Below are positions 17,752 to 27,915 of a DNA stretch of 64,000 bases, in pieces. The DNA is from an uncultured Brevibacillus sp. (lineage in GTDB: Bacteria > Bacillota > Bacilli > Brevibacillales > Brevibacillaceae), in NCBI GenBank assembly GCA_946402065.1, contig CAMIVR010000002.1:22915-86914 (forward strand), given 5' to 3'. The number at the start of each line of letters is the position of its first letter. Within the stretch, counting starts at the first letter, position 1. The notes below the pieces were generated by a model, which was not told the DNA's origin, made no database searches, and saw only the letters and a list, made by a program, of their open reading frames with translations. The translations under genes and the position numbers were made by a program.

Positions 17752-18675
17752 TCACCTCCCGTGTTTTTCTGCCCGTGGATGTGCAGAATCGTACACTTGG
17801 CGCAACCGTTCTTTGGTCACGTGCGTGTAGATTTGCGTAGTCGAGATATTCACGTGTCCTAACAATTCCTGAACTGTCCGTAGATCTGCTCCCGCATTCA
17901 ACATATGAGTAGCGAACGTGTGGCGAAAAGTATGCGGCGAAACATTCAGATGTAAGGCAGTCTCATCCATGTATTTATCAACGATTCGGCGTACACTGCG
18001 ATCTGAAAGAGGTTCGCCCCGATAGTTCAGCAACAGATTGCCAGGGTCAGCTTTCCCCGCCAGCAATACGCTTCTGCCTGTTTGCAGATAGCGGCTGATG
18101 GCCTGCAATGCGTAGCTTCCTACCGGAACGTACCGCTCTTTTGACCCTTTCCCAAAAACGAGGGCTACACCCATTGAGATATTTATGGCATTCAGCTTTA
18201 GTGTTACCAATTCCGAGACACGGATTCCGCTGGCGTAGAGCAGCTCAAAAATTACTGCATCCCGCTGTCCGAGCGGAGTGGATGTGTCTGGTGAGTCAAG
18301 CAAGTGCTGTATCTCCTGCGGATACATGAAGGACGGCAGTTTTTTTTCTACTTTTGGTGTAGAGACAGTTTGGAATGGGTTTTGCGGAACAAAGCCCTCT
18401 CGTAGAAGAAACCTGTAAAAGCTGCGCAAACTGGACAGCTTTCGAGAAATGCTTCTCCGTGCCAGACCTCTTTTCGCCAGATGTGCGAGAAAAGAGCGCC
18501 CATGCAAATAAGAAACAGCAGCCAATGATCTGAGTTGGTGCTGTTCCATAAATGCAACGAATTCACTGATATCTGCCACGTATTGTTTTACAGTATGAAC
18601 AGAGGCGTTTTTTTCCACTTTTAAATAGTCGTGAAAGGCTTTTATTTCAGTGGAAAAATGTAGTTGACTGTCCAT
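17752..18675 (-). CDS. xerC: Tyrosine recombinase XerC (CodV)
   Basis: Site-specific recombinase that with a XerD partner resolves chromosome dimers at dif. The start at ATG 18675 (MDSQLHFSTEIKAFHDYL) has GAGGAGTG upstream and gives 307 residues. The SAM-like N-terminal core-binding domain is at about 10-95. The catalytic residues are all visible: Arg in YASGIRVSEL, Lys in VFGKGSKERYVPV, His-x-x-Arg in SPHTFRHTFATHML, His in LLGHVNIS and Tyr in TTQIYTHV. Gene order with trmFO before and hslV after is as in B. subtilis, so a housekeeping role rather than a phage integrase is expected. Confidence 0.96.
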   Translation of the reverse strand: MDSQLHFSTEIKAFHDYLKVEKNASVHTVKQYVADISEFVAFMEQHQLRSLAAVSYLHGRSFLAHLAKRGLARRSISRKLSSLRSFYRFLLREGFVPQNPFQTVSTPKVEKKLPSFMYPQEIQHLLDSPDTSTPLGQRDAVIFELLYASGIRVSELVTLKLNAINISMGVALVFGKGSKERYVPVGSYALQAISRYLQTGRSVLLAGKADPGNLLLNYRGEPLSDRSVRRIVDKYMDETALHLNVSPHTFRHTFATHMLNAGADLRTVQELLGHVNISTTQIYTHVTKERLRQVYDSAHPRAEKHGR

Positions 18676-18729
18676 CGTCGGAACACTCCTCAAAAGCACT
18701 TCTATAGTAACACAGCAAAAATTCGTTTA

Positions 18730-20049
18730 TCAACCCAAAGTGTGTCTTTTATGTGTAAAATTCTGAATAGTATCCAACGCCCGCTCAGCCAAGCGCTCAT
18801 TTTTCTCTTTTTTGTTGCGGATCCGCTCAGGCAGGGAAGGCAACAAACCAAAATTGGCGTTCATCGGTTGAAAATGCTTGGCGTCAGTAGTCGTGATGTA
18901 ATGCGCCATACTGCCCATGACCGTCTCTTGCGGAAGGACACAGAGCTCATCTCCTCTGACCATCCGGGCAGCATTGATCCCGGCGAGCAGCCCGGAAGCT
19001 GCTGACTCGACGTAGCCCTCCACACCTGTCATCTGGCCGGCAAAGAACAGGCTGTCGCGCTCACGGTACTGATACGTTGGACGCAGCAGTTTGGGCGAAT
19101 TGATAAACGTATTGCGATGCATGACCCCGTAACGGATGATCTCACAGTTCTCCAGCCCGGGGATGAGTGAAAACACGCGCTTCTGCTCGGGCCATTTCAG
19201 ATGTGTCTGAAAGCCTACGATGTTGTACAGCGTAGCGGCACTGTTGTCCTGTCTCAACTGGACCACCGCATAGGGCTGTTTACCTGTCCGCGGATCAGTC
19301 AATCCGACCGGCTTCAACGGTCCGAACAGCATGGTTTGTCGTCCGCGGCTTGCCATCACTTCGATCGGCATGCACCCTTCAAAGAAAATCTCTTTTTCAA
19401 ATTCTTTCAAGGGCACCGCTTCCGCTGCGATCAATGCGTCGTAAAAGCGCTGGAACTCTTCTTCGCTCATCGGACAATTCAGGTAGGCGGCTTCTCCTTT
19501 GTCGTAGCGCGAGGCGACAAACACCTTTTCCATGTCGATGGAGTCCTTTTCGATGATCGGCGCTGCCGCATCGTAGAAGTACAGGTATTCTTCGCCTGTG
19601 AGTGAGCGCAACTGCTCCGACAGCTGCGGTGACGTAAGCGGACCGGTAGCGATAATGACGATTCCATCCGGGATGGAGGTAATCTCTTCGGAAATGACTT
19701 CGATCAATGGATGGTTTCGGATCGTATCTGTGACGTAAGCGGCGAATTCATGGCGGTCGACAGCAAGCGCCCCGCCGGCCGGAACGGCGCAGCGGTCGGC
19801 TGCCGCGATGATGACGGAGTCCAGGCGGCGCATTTCTTCTTTTAATACGCCGACCGCGTTCGTCAGGGAATTGGCCCGCAAGGAGTTGCTGCAGACCAGC
19901 TCGGCGAATTTGTCCGTATGATGCGCCGGTGTCTGTACTTTCGGACGCATCTCGAACAATTTCACGCGAACACCTGCCTGGGCGATCTGCCAAGCGGCTT
20001 CACTGCCTGCCAAGCCTGCTCCGACTACGGTTACATACGGTATTGTCAT
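18730..20049 (-). CDS. trmFO: Folate/FAD-dependent tRNA (m5U54) methyltransferase TrmFO
   Basis: Makes 5-methyluridine at position 54 of tRNA using methylene-tetrahydrofolate and FAD. It has 439 residues. The FAD-binding start is [18 protein letters not shown]. The family motifs [19 protein letters not shown] (with a conserved Cys near 53) and [16 protein letters not shown] (catalytic Cys near 226) are both intact, as is [31 protein letters not shown] precedes ATG 20049. It lies 18 bp after topA, in the conserved topA-trmFO-xerC order. Confidence 0.97.
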   Translation of the reverse strand: MTIPYVTVVGAGLAGSEAAWQIAQAGVRVKLFEMRPKVQTPAHHTDKFAELVCSNSLRANSLTNAVGVLKEEMRRLDSVIIAAADRCAVPAGGALAVDRHEFAAYVTDTIRNHPLIEVISEEITSIPDGIVIIATGPLTSPQLSEQLRSLTGEEYLYFYDAAAPIIEKDSIDMEKVFVASRYDKGEAAYLNCPMSEEEFQRFYDALIAAEAVPLKEFEKEIFFEGCMPIEVMASRGRQTMLFGPLKPVGLTDPRTGKQPYAVVQLRQDNSAATLYNIVGFQTHLKWPEQKRVFSLIPGLENCEIIRYGVMHRNTFINSPKLLRPTYQYRERDSLFFAGQMTGVEGYVESAASGLLAGINAARMVRGDELCVLPQETVMGSMAHYITTTDAKHFQPMNANFGLLPSLPERIRNKKEKNERLAERALDTIQNFTHKRHTLG

Positions 20050-20067
20050 GCTGCTCTTCCTCCAAAT

Positions 20068-22146
20068 CTACGAATCAGCCTCTTCCTGGTAATCGCACTG
20101 GGTGCAAGCGATGCTGACTCCCTGTTTCTTTTTCTTCTTCTCGACAAGCAAGCCCTGGCATTTCGGGCACGGACGGGCAATCGGCTTATCCCAGGAGACG
20201 AATTCACACTCCGGATAGCGGTTGCAGCCGTAGAAAACACGCCGCTTCTTGCTCTTCCGCTCAATAATCGAGCCGATTTTGCACGATGGGCACGCAACCC
20301 CGATTTCCTTGACGATCGGTTTCGTATTGCGGCATTCCGGAAAGCCGGAGCAGGCCAAAAACTTGCCGAACCTGCCGAGCTTGTATACGAGATGGCGACC
20401 GCACAACTCGCAAATCTCATCCGACACTTCGTCCTTGAGCTCCACTTGCTCCATCTGTTCTTCGGCCACTTCAACACGCTTGGCGAAATCCTCATAGAAG
20501 CGATCGAGCACTTTGACCCAATCGACGACGCCTTCTTCGACGTGGTCAAGATCCGACTCCATCTGCGAAGTGAACTCCACGTCGAGAATTTCCGGGAAGA
20601 ACTCTTCGACCAGCGAGATGACGATTTCGCCCAGCTCAGTCGGCACAAAGCGCTTTTCTTCCAGAGCGACGTAGCCGCGCTTTTGAATCGTTTCCAGGGT
20701 TGGCGCATACGTAGACGGGCGACCAATCCCATTTTCTTCCAGCGTTTTGACCAGACGGGCCTCGGAATAACGCGGTGGCGGCTGCGTAAAGTGCTGGCTT
20801 GGTTCGATCGCCTTTTCTTGCAAGACGTCGCCCTCTTCGATCGGAGGCAAAAAGCTGTCTTCTTCCTTGCTGCCGTCATCGTTTCCCTCGACGTAGACTC
20901 TCATGAAGCCGGGAAATTTGACTTTTGAGCCTGTCGCCCGGAAGTAGACGCCGTTCACTTCGATGTCAACCGTCATCGTATCAAGTACCGCCGAAGCCAT
21001 CTGACTCGCGACAAACCGCTCCCAAATCAAACGGTACAAGCGGAGCTGATCCTTGCTTAAATACTCCTTCAGCTCATCCGGGCTGCGCAGCACAGACGTT
21101 GGCCGGATCGCTTCGTGCGCGTCTTGCGCCCCTTCGCTCTTGCCGTGTACTCTCGCTTCTTCCAGTGCGTAGTCTGCACCGTAATGCTTCGTAATGTACT
21201 CTTTGGCTTCGTCCTGAGCGACGGTTGAAATCCTCGTCGAATCGGTACGCATATAGGTAATAAGACCCACCGTGCCAGCTTTGCCTAAATCGATTCCTTC
21301 ATACAGCTGCTGGGCGACCATCATCGTCTTGGCTGTACGGAAATTAAGCTTGCGTGCGGCTTCCTGCTGCAACGAGCTGGTGATAAACGGCGGCGCCGGA
21401 TTGCGGCGGCGTTCCTTTTTGGTCACTTTTTTGACCGTATACGTCTGCCCTTTGATCCGCGAGAGCACATCTTGCACTTCCTCTTCCGAGTGCAATTCGA
21501 CCTTGTCTGGGCCAAATCCGTGGAAACGGGCTTCAAATGCCTTGCCTGAACGAAGCAATGTGTTTGTGATCGTCCAGTATTCCTCCGGGATAAATTCCTT
21601 GATCTCTTTTTCGCGGTCGATGATCATTTTGACCGTAACGGACTGCACGCGCCCTGCGCTCAGCCCTTTTCTTACTTTTTTCCACAAAATCGGGCTTATG
21701 TTATAGCCGACGAGGCGGTCGAGAATGCGCCGCGCTTGCTGGGCGTTAACCAAATCCATATTTATGTGACGAGGATGCTTGAATGCGTCTTTAATGGCAT
21801 CCTTGGTGATTTCGTTAAAAACGACGCGGAGCGGCTGATTCAGATCCAAGCCGAGATAATGCGCCAAATGCCAGGCGATTGCTTCCCCTTCGCGATCAGG
21901 GTCGGCTGCGAGATAGACTTTCTTGACTTTTTTCGCAGCATCCTTCAACACTTTCAATACATCGCCTTTTCCGCGAATGGTGATGTATTTCGGGTCAAAA
22001 CCTTTTGTTACATCGACACCCATTTGGCTTTTGGGGAGATCTCTCACATGGCCCATCGAGGCTTTTACGATATATTTTCCACCTAAGTATTTGCCGATTG
22101 TTTTCGCTTTCGCCGGGGACTCGACGATAACTAGCGCATCTGCCAA
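20068..22146 (-). CDS. topA: DNA topoisomerase I
   Basis: Type IA topoisomerase that relaxes negative supercoils, 692 residues. The Toprim part has [18 protein letters not shown] and the acidic cluster [15 protein letters not shown]; the active-site Tyr is in [13 protein letters not shown] (about 305-317). The C-terminus carries three Cys4 zinc-ribbon units (CELCGRHL...[15 protein letters not shown]...[15 protein letters not shown]...CTQC). The start is TTG 22146, 7 bases after GGGGGAGGAAG. A good sigma-A promoter stands about 35 bp upstream of the start, so topA is probably also transcribed independently of sucCD-dprA. Confidence 0.97.
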   Translation of the reverse strand: MADALVIVESPAKAKTIGKYLGGKYIVKASMGHVRDLPKSQMGVDVTKGFDPKYITIRGKGDVLKVLKDAAKKVKKVYLAADPDREGEAIAWHLAHYLGLDLNQPLRVVFNEITKDAIKDAFKHPRHINMDLVNAQQARRILDRLVGYNISPILWKKVRKGLSAGRVQSVTVKMIIDREKEIKEFIPEEYWTITNTLLRSGKAFEARFHGFGPDKVELHSEEEVQDVLSRIKGQTYTVKKVTKKERRRNPAPPFITSSLQQEAARKLNFRTAKTMMVAQQLYEGIDLGKAGTVGLITYMRTDSTRISTVAQDEAKEYITKHYGADYALEEARVHGKSEGAQDAHEAIRPTSVLRSPDELKEYLSKDQLRLYRLIWERFVASQMASAVLDTMTVDIEVNGVYFRATGSKVKFPGFMRVYVEGNDDGSKEEDSFLPPIEEGDVLQEKAIEPSQHFTQPPPRYSEARLVKTLEENGIGRPSTYAPTLETIQKRGYVALEEKRFVPTELGEIVISLVEEFFPEILDVEFTSQMESDLDHVEEGVVDWVKVLDRFYEDFAKRVEVAEEQMEQVELKDEVSDEICELCGRHLVYKLGRFGKFLACSGFPECRNTKPIVKEIGVACPSCKIGSIIERKSKKRRVFYGCNRYPECEFVSWDKPIARPCPKCQGLLVEKKKKKQGVSIACTQCDYQEEADS

Positions 22147-22181
22147 TTTCTTCCTCCCCCTTACAGTTTAGAATCTCCCCT

Positions 22182-22210
22182 ATTATTGAATATGCTTTAT
22201 CATTTGTCAA
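22182..22210 (-). promoter_or_regulatory. Sigma-A promoter for topA
   Basis: On the minus strand a perfect TTGACA (22205-22210) is followed by a 17-base spacer and AATAAT (22182-22187). It lies between dprA and topA, about 36 bp from the topA start. Consensus -35 and optimal spacing make it convincing. Confidence 0.75.
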
Positions 22211-22226
22211 ACATTTGGAAGACCCC

Positions 22227-23321
22227 TCACCCTTTTCGCCTTCGCACATAGTAGCCTCCGGGCAGGCTTTTGATGACGTTTTTCACTTCCAGCGCCAGCA
22301 AATCCCGGTCGAGATTGCGTCGTTTGCCAGATTCGAGCTTGGCGTAGAGCTCGTTCCAATGTGTTGGCTGATCTGTGATGAGCGCGAGCAAATCACGCTC
22401 GTCGACCGACAGCACAATCTCGACCTGACGATTTTTCACAGGTGCTGGCAAGGAGATCAGATAGGCCAGCTCCTCGATTATATCCGCTGCCGATGTAACC
22501 AGCTTGGCCCCTTGTTTCAGCAGCTGGTGCGGACCTTCGCTGACCTCGGAAAAAATCGAGCCCGGTACGGCAAAGACTTCTCGCCCTTGCTCAAGGGCGC
22601 AGTCAGCCGTGACTAATGAACCACTTTTGGCTGCTGCTTCCACAACCAGGACACCGAGGGAAAGACCGCTGATTAATCGGTTTCGCTCCGGGAAAAGGCC
22701 TGGCGCCGGTTTGACTCCTGGCGGATATTCGCTGAGCAGCAACCCTCTTGCCTCGACTTCTTTATACAGAGTGCCATGAGATCGCGGGTAAATCTGGTCG
22801 ATGCCGCACCCGAGCACGCCAATCGTGCCGCCGCCTGACTCCAGTGCGCTTCTGTGCGCTTGCCCATCGATGCCATAGGCCAAGCCTGAAACGATGTCAA
22901 AGCCTGCATTCGACAATTGTTCAGTCAAATATTGACAGGCCATTATGCCATAAGTCGACGGCTTTCTCGCGCCGACGACAGCAATCAACGGATTTTGCAA
23001 AAGCGACAAATTTCCCCGATAGAACAGCAGCAGCGGCGGATCGGGAATTTCCTTCAAGGCAGCGGGAAACTGTTCATCAAAAATACAAATAAATTCTACG
23101 CCTTGCCTCTCGCGTGCCTGCTTGTCGGCGAGTACTTGCGCATATGTAAGACACGGCGAGCCATTTCCCCTGCCGACAGCGGGAAGATAACTGCTCCAGT
23201 CTACATTTGCCAGCGAGTCATTCTGTTCATAAATCCGGAAAATCGATTTCCGCCCCACTCCCTTCCTCAGCACTAGCGCGTAGAGCCAATCCCGCTCGGT
23301 CAGTTCGTTACCCATTCGCAT
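22227..23321 (-). CDS. dprA: DNA-processing protein DprA (Smf)
   Basis: Loads RecA onto incoming single-stranded DNA in natural transformation and is widely conserved. I start at ATG 23321 (MRMGNELTERDWLYALVL), 7 bases after GAGGG, giving 364 residues; the frame upstream runs through the sucD terminator side and has no better site. Seen are an N-terminal SAM-like part (about 8-75), the Rossmann-like core (PLIAVVGARKPSTYGIMACQ, VSGLAYGIDGQAHRSALE, VLGCGIDQIYPRSH) and a C-terminal winged-helix DprA_WH domain (LALEVKNVIKSLPGGYYVRR). Confidence 0.94.
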   Translation of the reverse strand: MRMGNELTERDWLYALVLRKGVGRKSIFRIYEQNDSLANVDWSSYLPAVGRGNGSPCLTYAQVLADKQARERQGVEFICIFDEQFPAALKEIPDPPLLLFYRGNLSLLQNPLIAVVGARKPSTYGIMACQYLTEQLSNAGFDIVSGLAYGIDGQAHRSALESGGGTIGVLGCGIDQIYPRSHGTLYKEVEARGLLLSEYPPGVKPAPGLFPERNRLISGLSLGVLVVEAAAKSGSLVTADCALEQGREVFAVPGSIFSEVSEGPHQLLKQGAKLVTSAADIIEELAYLISLPAPVKNRQVEIVLSVDERDLLALITDQPTHWNELYAKLESGKRRNLDRDLLALEVKNVIKSLPGGYYVRRRKG

Positions 23322-23373
23322 CCATCCGCCCTCTATTTTTTCTATTATTATAGGAAGAGACAGAGCAGCGGGC

Positions 23374-23408
23374 AAAAAAAAGAAGCCAGCGATGCTTTCG
23401 CCAGCCTC
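23374..23408 (-). terminator. Rho-independent terminator after sucD
   Basis: On the minus strand an 11-bp stem with three G-U pairs (GAGGCTGGCGA / TCGCTGGCTTC, loop AAGCA; 23382-23408) is followed by eight U (23374-23381). It starts 14 bp after the sucD stop. dprA probably therefore depends on read-through or its own promoter. Confidence 0.82.
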
Positions 23409-23422
23409 TTTCGCAACTGTTA

Positions 23423-24325
23423 TTATTTTACCAGTACTTTTTCCAGCATGCCTTTTTCCTTCAGCAGCTCTACGAGCGTTTCACCGATGACCGCAGGTGT
23501 TTTCGCAACGCGTACGCCACACGATTCGAGTTTGGCAATTTTTTCGGCAGCCGTGCCCTTGCCGCCGGAGATGATCGCGCCAGCGTGGCCCATGCGCTTT
23601 CCTGGAGGAGCCGTTTGACCGCCGATGAAGCCGACCACCGGTTTTTTCATGTTGGCAGCAATCCACTCGGCAGCTTCTTCTTCTGCCGTTCCGCCGATTT
23701 CGCCGATCATGATCACAGCTTCCGTATCCGGATCTTCATTAAACAAGCGCAGAACATCGATGAAGTTCGTTCCGTTAACCGGGTCTCCACCAATCCCCAC
23801 TGCTGTCGATTGCCCGATGTTGCGTGTGCTTGTCTGGTGCACCGCTTCGTACGTCAACGTACCGGAGCGGGATACGATGCCCACTTTACCAGGTGTGTGG
23901 ATGTATCCAGGCATGATGCCGATTTTGCACTCGCCCGGAGTGATCACGCCTGGGCAGTTTGGCCCGATCAGACGGGTTTTCTTGCCTTCCATGTAGCGCT
24001 TTACTTTTACCATGTCGAGAACCGGAATCCCTTCTGTGATACAAATTACGAGGTCAAGCTCAGCGTCAACCGCTTCCATAATCGAGTCAGCAGCAAAGGC
24101 CGGCGGTACGTAAATCACGGATGCGTTCGCACCTGTTTGGGCTACGGCGTCCGCAACGGTATTAAACACCGGAATGCCGTCGACTTCCGTGCCGCCTTTC
24201 CCTGGAGTAACGCCGCCTACCATTTTGGTTCCGTATTCAACAGCTTGCCGGGTGTGGAATAGACCCGTTGCCCCGGTGATACCTTGAGTAATGACTTTGG
24301 TATTTTTATTAATTAAGATACTCAT
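23423..24325 (-). CDS. sucD: Succinyl-CoA synthetase alpha subunit
   Basis: Alpha subunit of the TCA-cycle enzyme that converts succinyl-CoA to succinate with nucleotide formation. It has 300 residues. CoA-binding Rossmann fold at the N-terminus ([20 protein letters not shown]), the subunit-contact motif [20 protein letters not shown], and the phospho-His loop [20 protein letters not shown]. The gene lies 38 bp after sucC and is closed by a terminator. Confidence 0.98.
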   Translation of the reverse strand: MSILINKNTKVITQGITGATGLFHTRQAVEYGTKMVGGVTPGKGGTEVDGIPVFNTVADAVAQTGANASVIYVPPAFAADSIMEAVDAELDLVICITEGIPVLDMVKVKRYMEGKKTRLIGPNCPGVITPGECKIGIMPGYIHTPGKVGIVSRSGTLTYEAVHQTSTRNIGQSTAVGIGGDPVNGTNFIDVLRLFNEDPDTEAVIMIGEIGGTAEEEAAEWIAANMKKPVVGFIGGQTAPPGKRMGHAGAIISGGKGTAAEKIAKLESCGVRVAKTPAVIGETLVELLKEKGMLEKVLVK

Positions 24326-24363
24326 CGCGTATCGTTCCCACCTTTTCTTCCGTAAGTTATCTC

Positions 24364-25524
24364 TTACTTCACGAGTGCTACAATTTTCTCCGCGCCGTCA
24401 GCCATCGATTCAGCCGCAACAATGTTCAAGCCCGATTCATTTAAAATTTTCTTGCCGAGGTCTACGTTTGTTCCTTCCAGACGTACAACCAGCGGACGAT
24501 CCAATTTTACTTGTTTCGCTGCGGCCACTACACCATTGGCAATGATGTCGCACTTCATGATTCCGCCGAAGATGTTGACGAAAATGCCTTTTACTTTCTC
24601 ATCGGACAAGATAATTTTAAATGCTTCGGTTACTTTCTCTTCCGTAGCGCCGCCGCCTACATCGAGGAAGTTAGCCGGATCTCCGCCGTAGAACTTGACG
24701 ATGTCCATCGTCGCCATCGCCAACCCTGCGCCGTTTACCATACAGCCGATGTTGCCGTCGAGAGCGATATAAGACAGATCGTATTTGGACGCTTCGATTT
24801 CCTTCGCATCTTCTTCGTCCAGGTCTCGCAGAGCCACGATGTCTTTATGGCGGAACAATGCGTTGCTGTCAAAGTTCAGCTTGGCATCAAGCGCCATGAC
24901 CTCGCCATCGCCTGTGACGACGAGCGGATTGATTTCAGCGATCGAGCAATCTTTATCGACAAACGCTTGGTACAAGCCGGTCATGAACTTGGCAGCCTTG
25001 TTTACCAATTCGCTAGGAATGTTGATGGAGAACGCCAGACGACGTGCTTGGAACGGGGTCAATCCAACGACCGGATCGATGGCTTCCTTGAAAATCTTTT
25101 CCGGTGAATGTTCAGCCACTTCTTCAATTTCCGTGCCGCCTTCTTCTGAAGCCATCATGGTTACGCGACCGGTCGCGCGGTCAACGACGATACCGACGTA
25201 GTATTCTTTCTTGATGTCGCAGCCTTGCTCAATCAACAGCCGCTTTACTTCTTTACCTTCCGGGCCGGTTTGGTGTGTAACCAGCACTTTTCCGAGAATC
25301 TCTTGGGCATATGTACGGACTTCATCAAGGTTTTTGGCAACCTTAACACCGCCCGCTTTACCGCGACCGCCGGCGTGAATTTGCGCTTTGACGACCACGA
25401 CCTGCGTGCCGAGCTGCTTCGCTGCTTCGACAGCTTCATCGACCGTGAACGCGACGCGCCCTTCAGGTACTTTTACACCGTACTGTTTTAGTATCTCTTT
25501 ACCTTGATACTCATGAATGTTCAT
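24364..25524 (-). CDS. sucC: Succinyl-CoA synthetase beta subunit
   Basis: ATP-grasp beta subunit that supplies the nucleotide site, 386 residues, normal length. The N-terminus [17 protein letters not shown], the grasp motif [18 protein letters not shown], the metal site [17 protein letters not shown] and the C-terminal [15 protein letters not shown] are all intact. TAGGAGGATGGAG precedes ATG 25524. First gene of the sucCD pair. The upstream region 25525-25722 contains the likely promoter and a cre-like palindrome. Confidence 0.98.
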   Translation of the reverse strand: MNIHEYQGKEILKQYGVKVPEGRVAFTVDEAVEAAKQLGTQVVVVKAQIHAGGRGKAGGVKVAKNLDEVRTYAQEILGKVLVTHQTGPEGKEVKRLLIEQGCDIKKEYYVGIVVDRATGRVTMMASEEGGTEIEEVAEHSPEKIFKEAIDPVVGLTPFQARRLAFSINIPSELVNKAAKFMTGLYQAFVDKDCSIAEINPLVVTGDGEVMALDAKLNFDSNALFRHKDIVALRDLDEEDAKEIEASKYDLSYIALDGNIGCMVNGAGLAMATMDIVKFYGGDPANFLDVGGGATEEKVTEAFKIILSDEKVKGIFVNIFGGIMKCDIIANGVVAAAKQVKLDRPLVVRLEGTNVDLGKKILNESGLNIVAAESMADGAEKIVALVK

Positions 25525-25592
25525 TCTCCATCCTCCTATGGCAGATAAAGATCGGCAGTTCGTGTCGATCTGGCAATGCTGGAGCCTTTTGC

Positions 25593-25606
25593 CAGAAGCG
25601 CTTCCC
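25593..25606. promoter_or_regulatory. Candidate cre (CcpA) site upstream of sucC
   Basis: The palindrome GAAGCGCTTC (25595-25604) matches the AAGCGCTT core of catabolite-responsive elements; the outer bases of the 14-bp consensus are not kept. It lies about 70 bp upstream of the sucC start. Possible -35/-10 pairs (TTGTAC with TATGTC at 16 spacing, or TTGCGA with TTATGT at 17) lie in 25625-25665, so the site would sit downstream of the transcription start, a usual position for repression of TCA genes. Inference only. Confidence 0.35.
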
Positions 25607-25722
25607 TGCCCAAATCGTACAACATAACTATATTACGACATATCTCGCAAATATGGTAGTACAAGTCTCATTCTCTTTTAGGGTGTGCATTTGCCGCGAT
25701 TCTCATGAGGCCCGATTTGCCT

Positions 25723-26757
25723 TTATTTTTGCGATTCGTTCAAGAGAGCCTTTATCGAGGCGGTCAGCCCGGGGTGCTGAAAGGAAAGCCCCTGCCAAAT
25801 AAATGTATCATCGACGCAGGGAATGTCTATTTCTTGATCATCAACCGTATAATGCAAAATGAGTTCGGATTTTTTTCCTTCATTTTCCAAATGGATTGGC
25901 GTACTTTCTTTCAATAGACGGACTACTTGTTGAGCGGTTCCTTTCAGCACGCTGGACTCGGCGATCTCGTAGCGCTGTTCCTGCATTTTTCCCTGTTTTT
26001 CGGCAGAGACGCGAAATTGCGTAGCGCGAAACAGCATATCGAGCTGGTTCGGATCCGGGTTTTGCAAAGGCAGCAAGCTGGCCAGGCGCGAAAACAGCTG
26101 CGTGTCGATTCGGTAATACAGCTCCTCCTTGCCAAAGGCAACCGCCATCAGGCTTGGCGTCAGCAGAGTCGCTTCCAGGTCGCGGTTGCCCATGTCGATC
26201 GTCAGCTGATAGGCCGGATAGAGTGGGTACTGATGCGGTTGAGCCACATCTTCAAACGTCGCTTCCTGCAGTTTCTTCGTGATAAAAGCAGTGTCATCTT
26301 CGCCTGGCAGCAGGGAAGCGTGCAAGTCTTTCATTTTCATTTCCTGCGTGCGAATATTGGGCTGCTTAAACAGGGCATTTCCCGTGATCTTGCGCATCCA
26401 GTGATACAGCCGCTCCATCTCCGGCTGGTTGCTTCCCACTTCCAGCACAAAGGGCGCCCCTTTCTTGCGGTTGACGATAAGCGTGTACCGGATGTCTTCC
26501 CGGTCAAGCGGCGGCAAGGACGGTTTGATGAACGACTTGGATTCATGGGAAACGTCCTTAATGAACTCAGCGACATCAATGACAACTTCTTGTCCATCAG
26601 TAGATAGCACGGAGACCTTTTCAATGGAATCAAGCTCTGTGTGAAGCTGTGTTTCCACCTCTGAAGCGGGCACATCGGAAACATTGGAGCAAGCAGTGAG
26701 TAATGAGAACATCAAGAGAGCGCATGCGTACTTACAAGCGAGAAATCGTGCTCTCAT
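25723..26757 (-). CDS. Hypothetical lipoprotein
   Basis: Protein of 344 residues with a type II signal peptide (charged RARF, hydrophobic ACALLMFSLL, lipobox LTAC with Cys near 23), so exported and lipid-anchored. The mature part is acidic/basic alternating and shows no family I recognise. A segment near the N-terminus (KVSVLSTDGQEVVIDVAEF) and a C-terminal copy-like strand (ELILHYTVDDQEIDI) suggest beta domains. I start at ATG 26757, 8 bases after GGAGG. It lies 38 bp after the AlbA_2 gene and may share its promoter. Function unknown. Confidence 0.75.
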   Translation of the reverse strand: MRARFLACKYACALLMFSLLTACSNVSDVPASEVETQLHTELDSIEKVSVLSTDGQEVVIDVAEFIKDVSHESKSFIKPSLPPLDREDIRYTLIVNRKKGAPFVLEVGSNQPEMERLYHWMRKITGNALFKQPNIRTQEMKMKDLHASLLPGEDDTAFITKKLQEATFEDVAQPHQYPLYPAYQLTIDMGNRDLEATLLTPSLMAVAFGKEELYYRIDTQLFSRLASLLPLQNPDPNQLDMLFRATQFRVSAEKQGKMQEQRYEIAESSVLKGTAQQVVRLLKESTPIHLENEGKKSELILHYTVDDQEIDIPCVDDTFIWQGLSFQHPGLTASIKALLNESQK

Positions 26758-26795
26758 CAAGCCTCCCTCCTTCTTGTGTGCGTTTGTACTCCGTC

Positions 26796-27695
26796 CTACA
26801 GTAACCCCAACCGTTTACTAATTTCGCTGCCGAGTTTGCGTTTTACGTAAATTTCTCCGATTTGATGCGGATCCTTGACGATAACCGAGCGGTTGTTGGT
26901 GCGAATCGCAACGAATTTTTCATTGTTCTTGTCCAATCCACAGATGAGTTCCGAGCCAACTTCGATGAAGATGGCCACGACGTACTTGTCGTCTACTTTT
27001 TTCAGCGTGATTTTTGGATAGGGAGCCAGCAACGGTGTCGTCTTATCTTGAATATATTGTGTGATCGCCAAGATATACTTGTCGGGGTCACCGTAATGGG
27101 CCAGTTCTTCATTTACCCCGATAATCTGTCCATCGTCGGCAATGCCCAGAAACAGGTTGCCGTTATTGCTGTTGGCAAAAGCCACGACCGCTTTGACAAT
27201 GGCGCTCTTGGACATGAGAAAATCCCGCTTGAATTCAATCATATCGTTTTCGCCAATTTGCGTGGCCGTCAGCGGATCATCTATTTTTCCCAAATAGCGA
27301 AAACGGCTTAATGCGCCCAAACGATAGACATACTCTTCAAACAGGTCTGAGGGCAAGGAAACTTCCTCGATGAATGCATCCGCATTTTGCCAAAGCTTAT
27401 ACGTCTGCGGCGAGAAGCAAATGTCAAACCGGACGGTGTTTCCGAGTGATTTGATATTCATCCCGATTGCCACTGGCGCTACCTGGTCGGGTTGGTACGC
27501 GGGCAATCCTTGCATTTCCATCACACCACTGTGAATGAGAAAATCAAAATAGTGCCTCGGCAGTTGAACAGAAGCTTTGATCAATTCACGGCTTTGGACG
27601 ACATGCGGTCGCTTTAACACGTTATGTAAATCAAATAGCACCTCGTGCTCGCTGGCTTTGTGGACGATGGCGAGAAAATAGCATTGGTATCCCAT
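26796..27695 (-). CDS. AlbA_2/Schlafen-type putative nucleotide-binding protein
   Basis: Protein of 299 residues. The C-terminal half (about 145-290) looks like the AlbA_2 (divergent AAA_4/Schlafen) domain: IEFKRDFLMSKSAIVKAVVA, FANSNNGNLFLGIADDGQII and the later GSELICG strand. Proteins with this domain are usually transcription regulators or nucleases. The N-terminal half (about 1-140) has no match that I can name. It starts at ATG 27695 behind AGGTGAACC and has its own good promoter 50-80 bp upstream. Soluble, no signal peptide. Confidence 0.72.
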   Translation of the reverse strand: MGYQCYFLAIVHKASEHEVLFDLHNVLKRPHVVQSRELIKASVQLPRHYFDFLIHSGVMEMQGLPAYQPDQVAPVAIGMNIKSLGNTVRFDICFSPQTYKLWQNADAFIEEVSLPSDLFEEYVYRLGALSRFRYLGKIDDPLTATQIGENDMIEFKRDFLMSKSAIVKAVVAFANSNNGNLFLGIADDGQIIGVNEELAHYGDPDKYILAITQYIQDKTTPLLAPYPKITLKKVDDKYVVAIFIEVGSELICGLDKNNEKFVAIRTNNRSVIVKDPHQIGEIYVKRKLGSEISKRLGLL

Positions 27696-27743
27696 GGTTC
27701 ACCTGGCTTTTTGGTAAGTTTTGAACTGCCTGCCGCTCCTTTC

Positions 27744-27773
27744 ATTATATGTAGGTAGATTGGCGCAATACAA
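27744..27773 (-). promoter_or_regulatory. Sigma-A promoter for the AlbA_2 gene
   Basis: Minus-strand TTGTAT (27768-27773), an 18-base spacer and a perfect TATAAT (27744-27749), about 50 bp upstream of the start codon at 27695. It lies between the MFS terminator and the gene it should serve, which supports the call. Confidence 0.7.
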
Positions 27774-27859
27774 CGGATTTTTTCCACCTACTTTTAGCAT
27801 GGTTGATCAAACCGTTGGTACTATGCGTTTTGTCGACGTAATTCGACAGAAAAAATTCG

Positions 27860-27889
27860 AAAAAACCCCTAGGGAAATCCCCAAGGGGT
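27860..27889 (-). terminator. Rho-independent terminator after the MFS gene
   Basis: On the minus strand ACCCCT...AGGGGT encloses an inner GGGGA/TTTCCC pairing (27865-27889) and is followed by six U (27860-27865). It lies 27 bp after the MFS stop. Confidence 0.8.
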
Positions 27890-27915
27890 CGGGTAGTATC
27901 CGGACAGGCTTGGCG

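Noticed and set aside
17752..18675. XerC as a phage or transposon integrase
   Set aside because: Gene order trmFO-xerC-hslV and family length identify the housekeeping recombinase; no attachment-site duplication or phage gene is near.
19918..20928. 336-codon plus-strand frame opposite topA/trmFO
   Set aside because: It spans two well-conserved genes on the other strand and has no domain or binding site.
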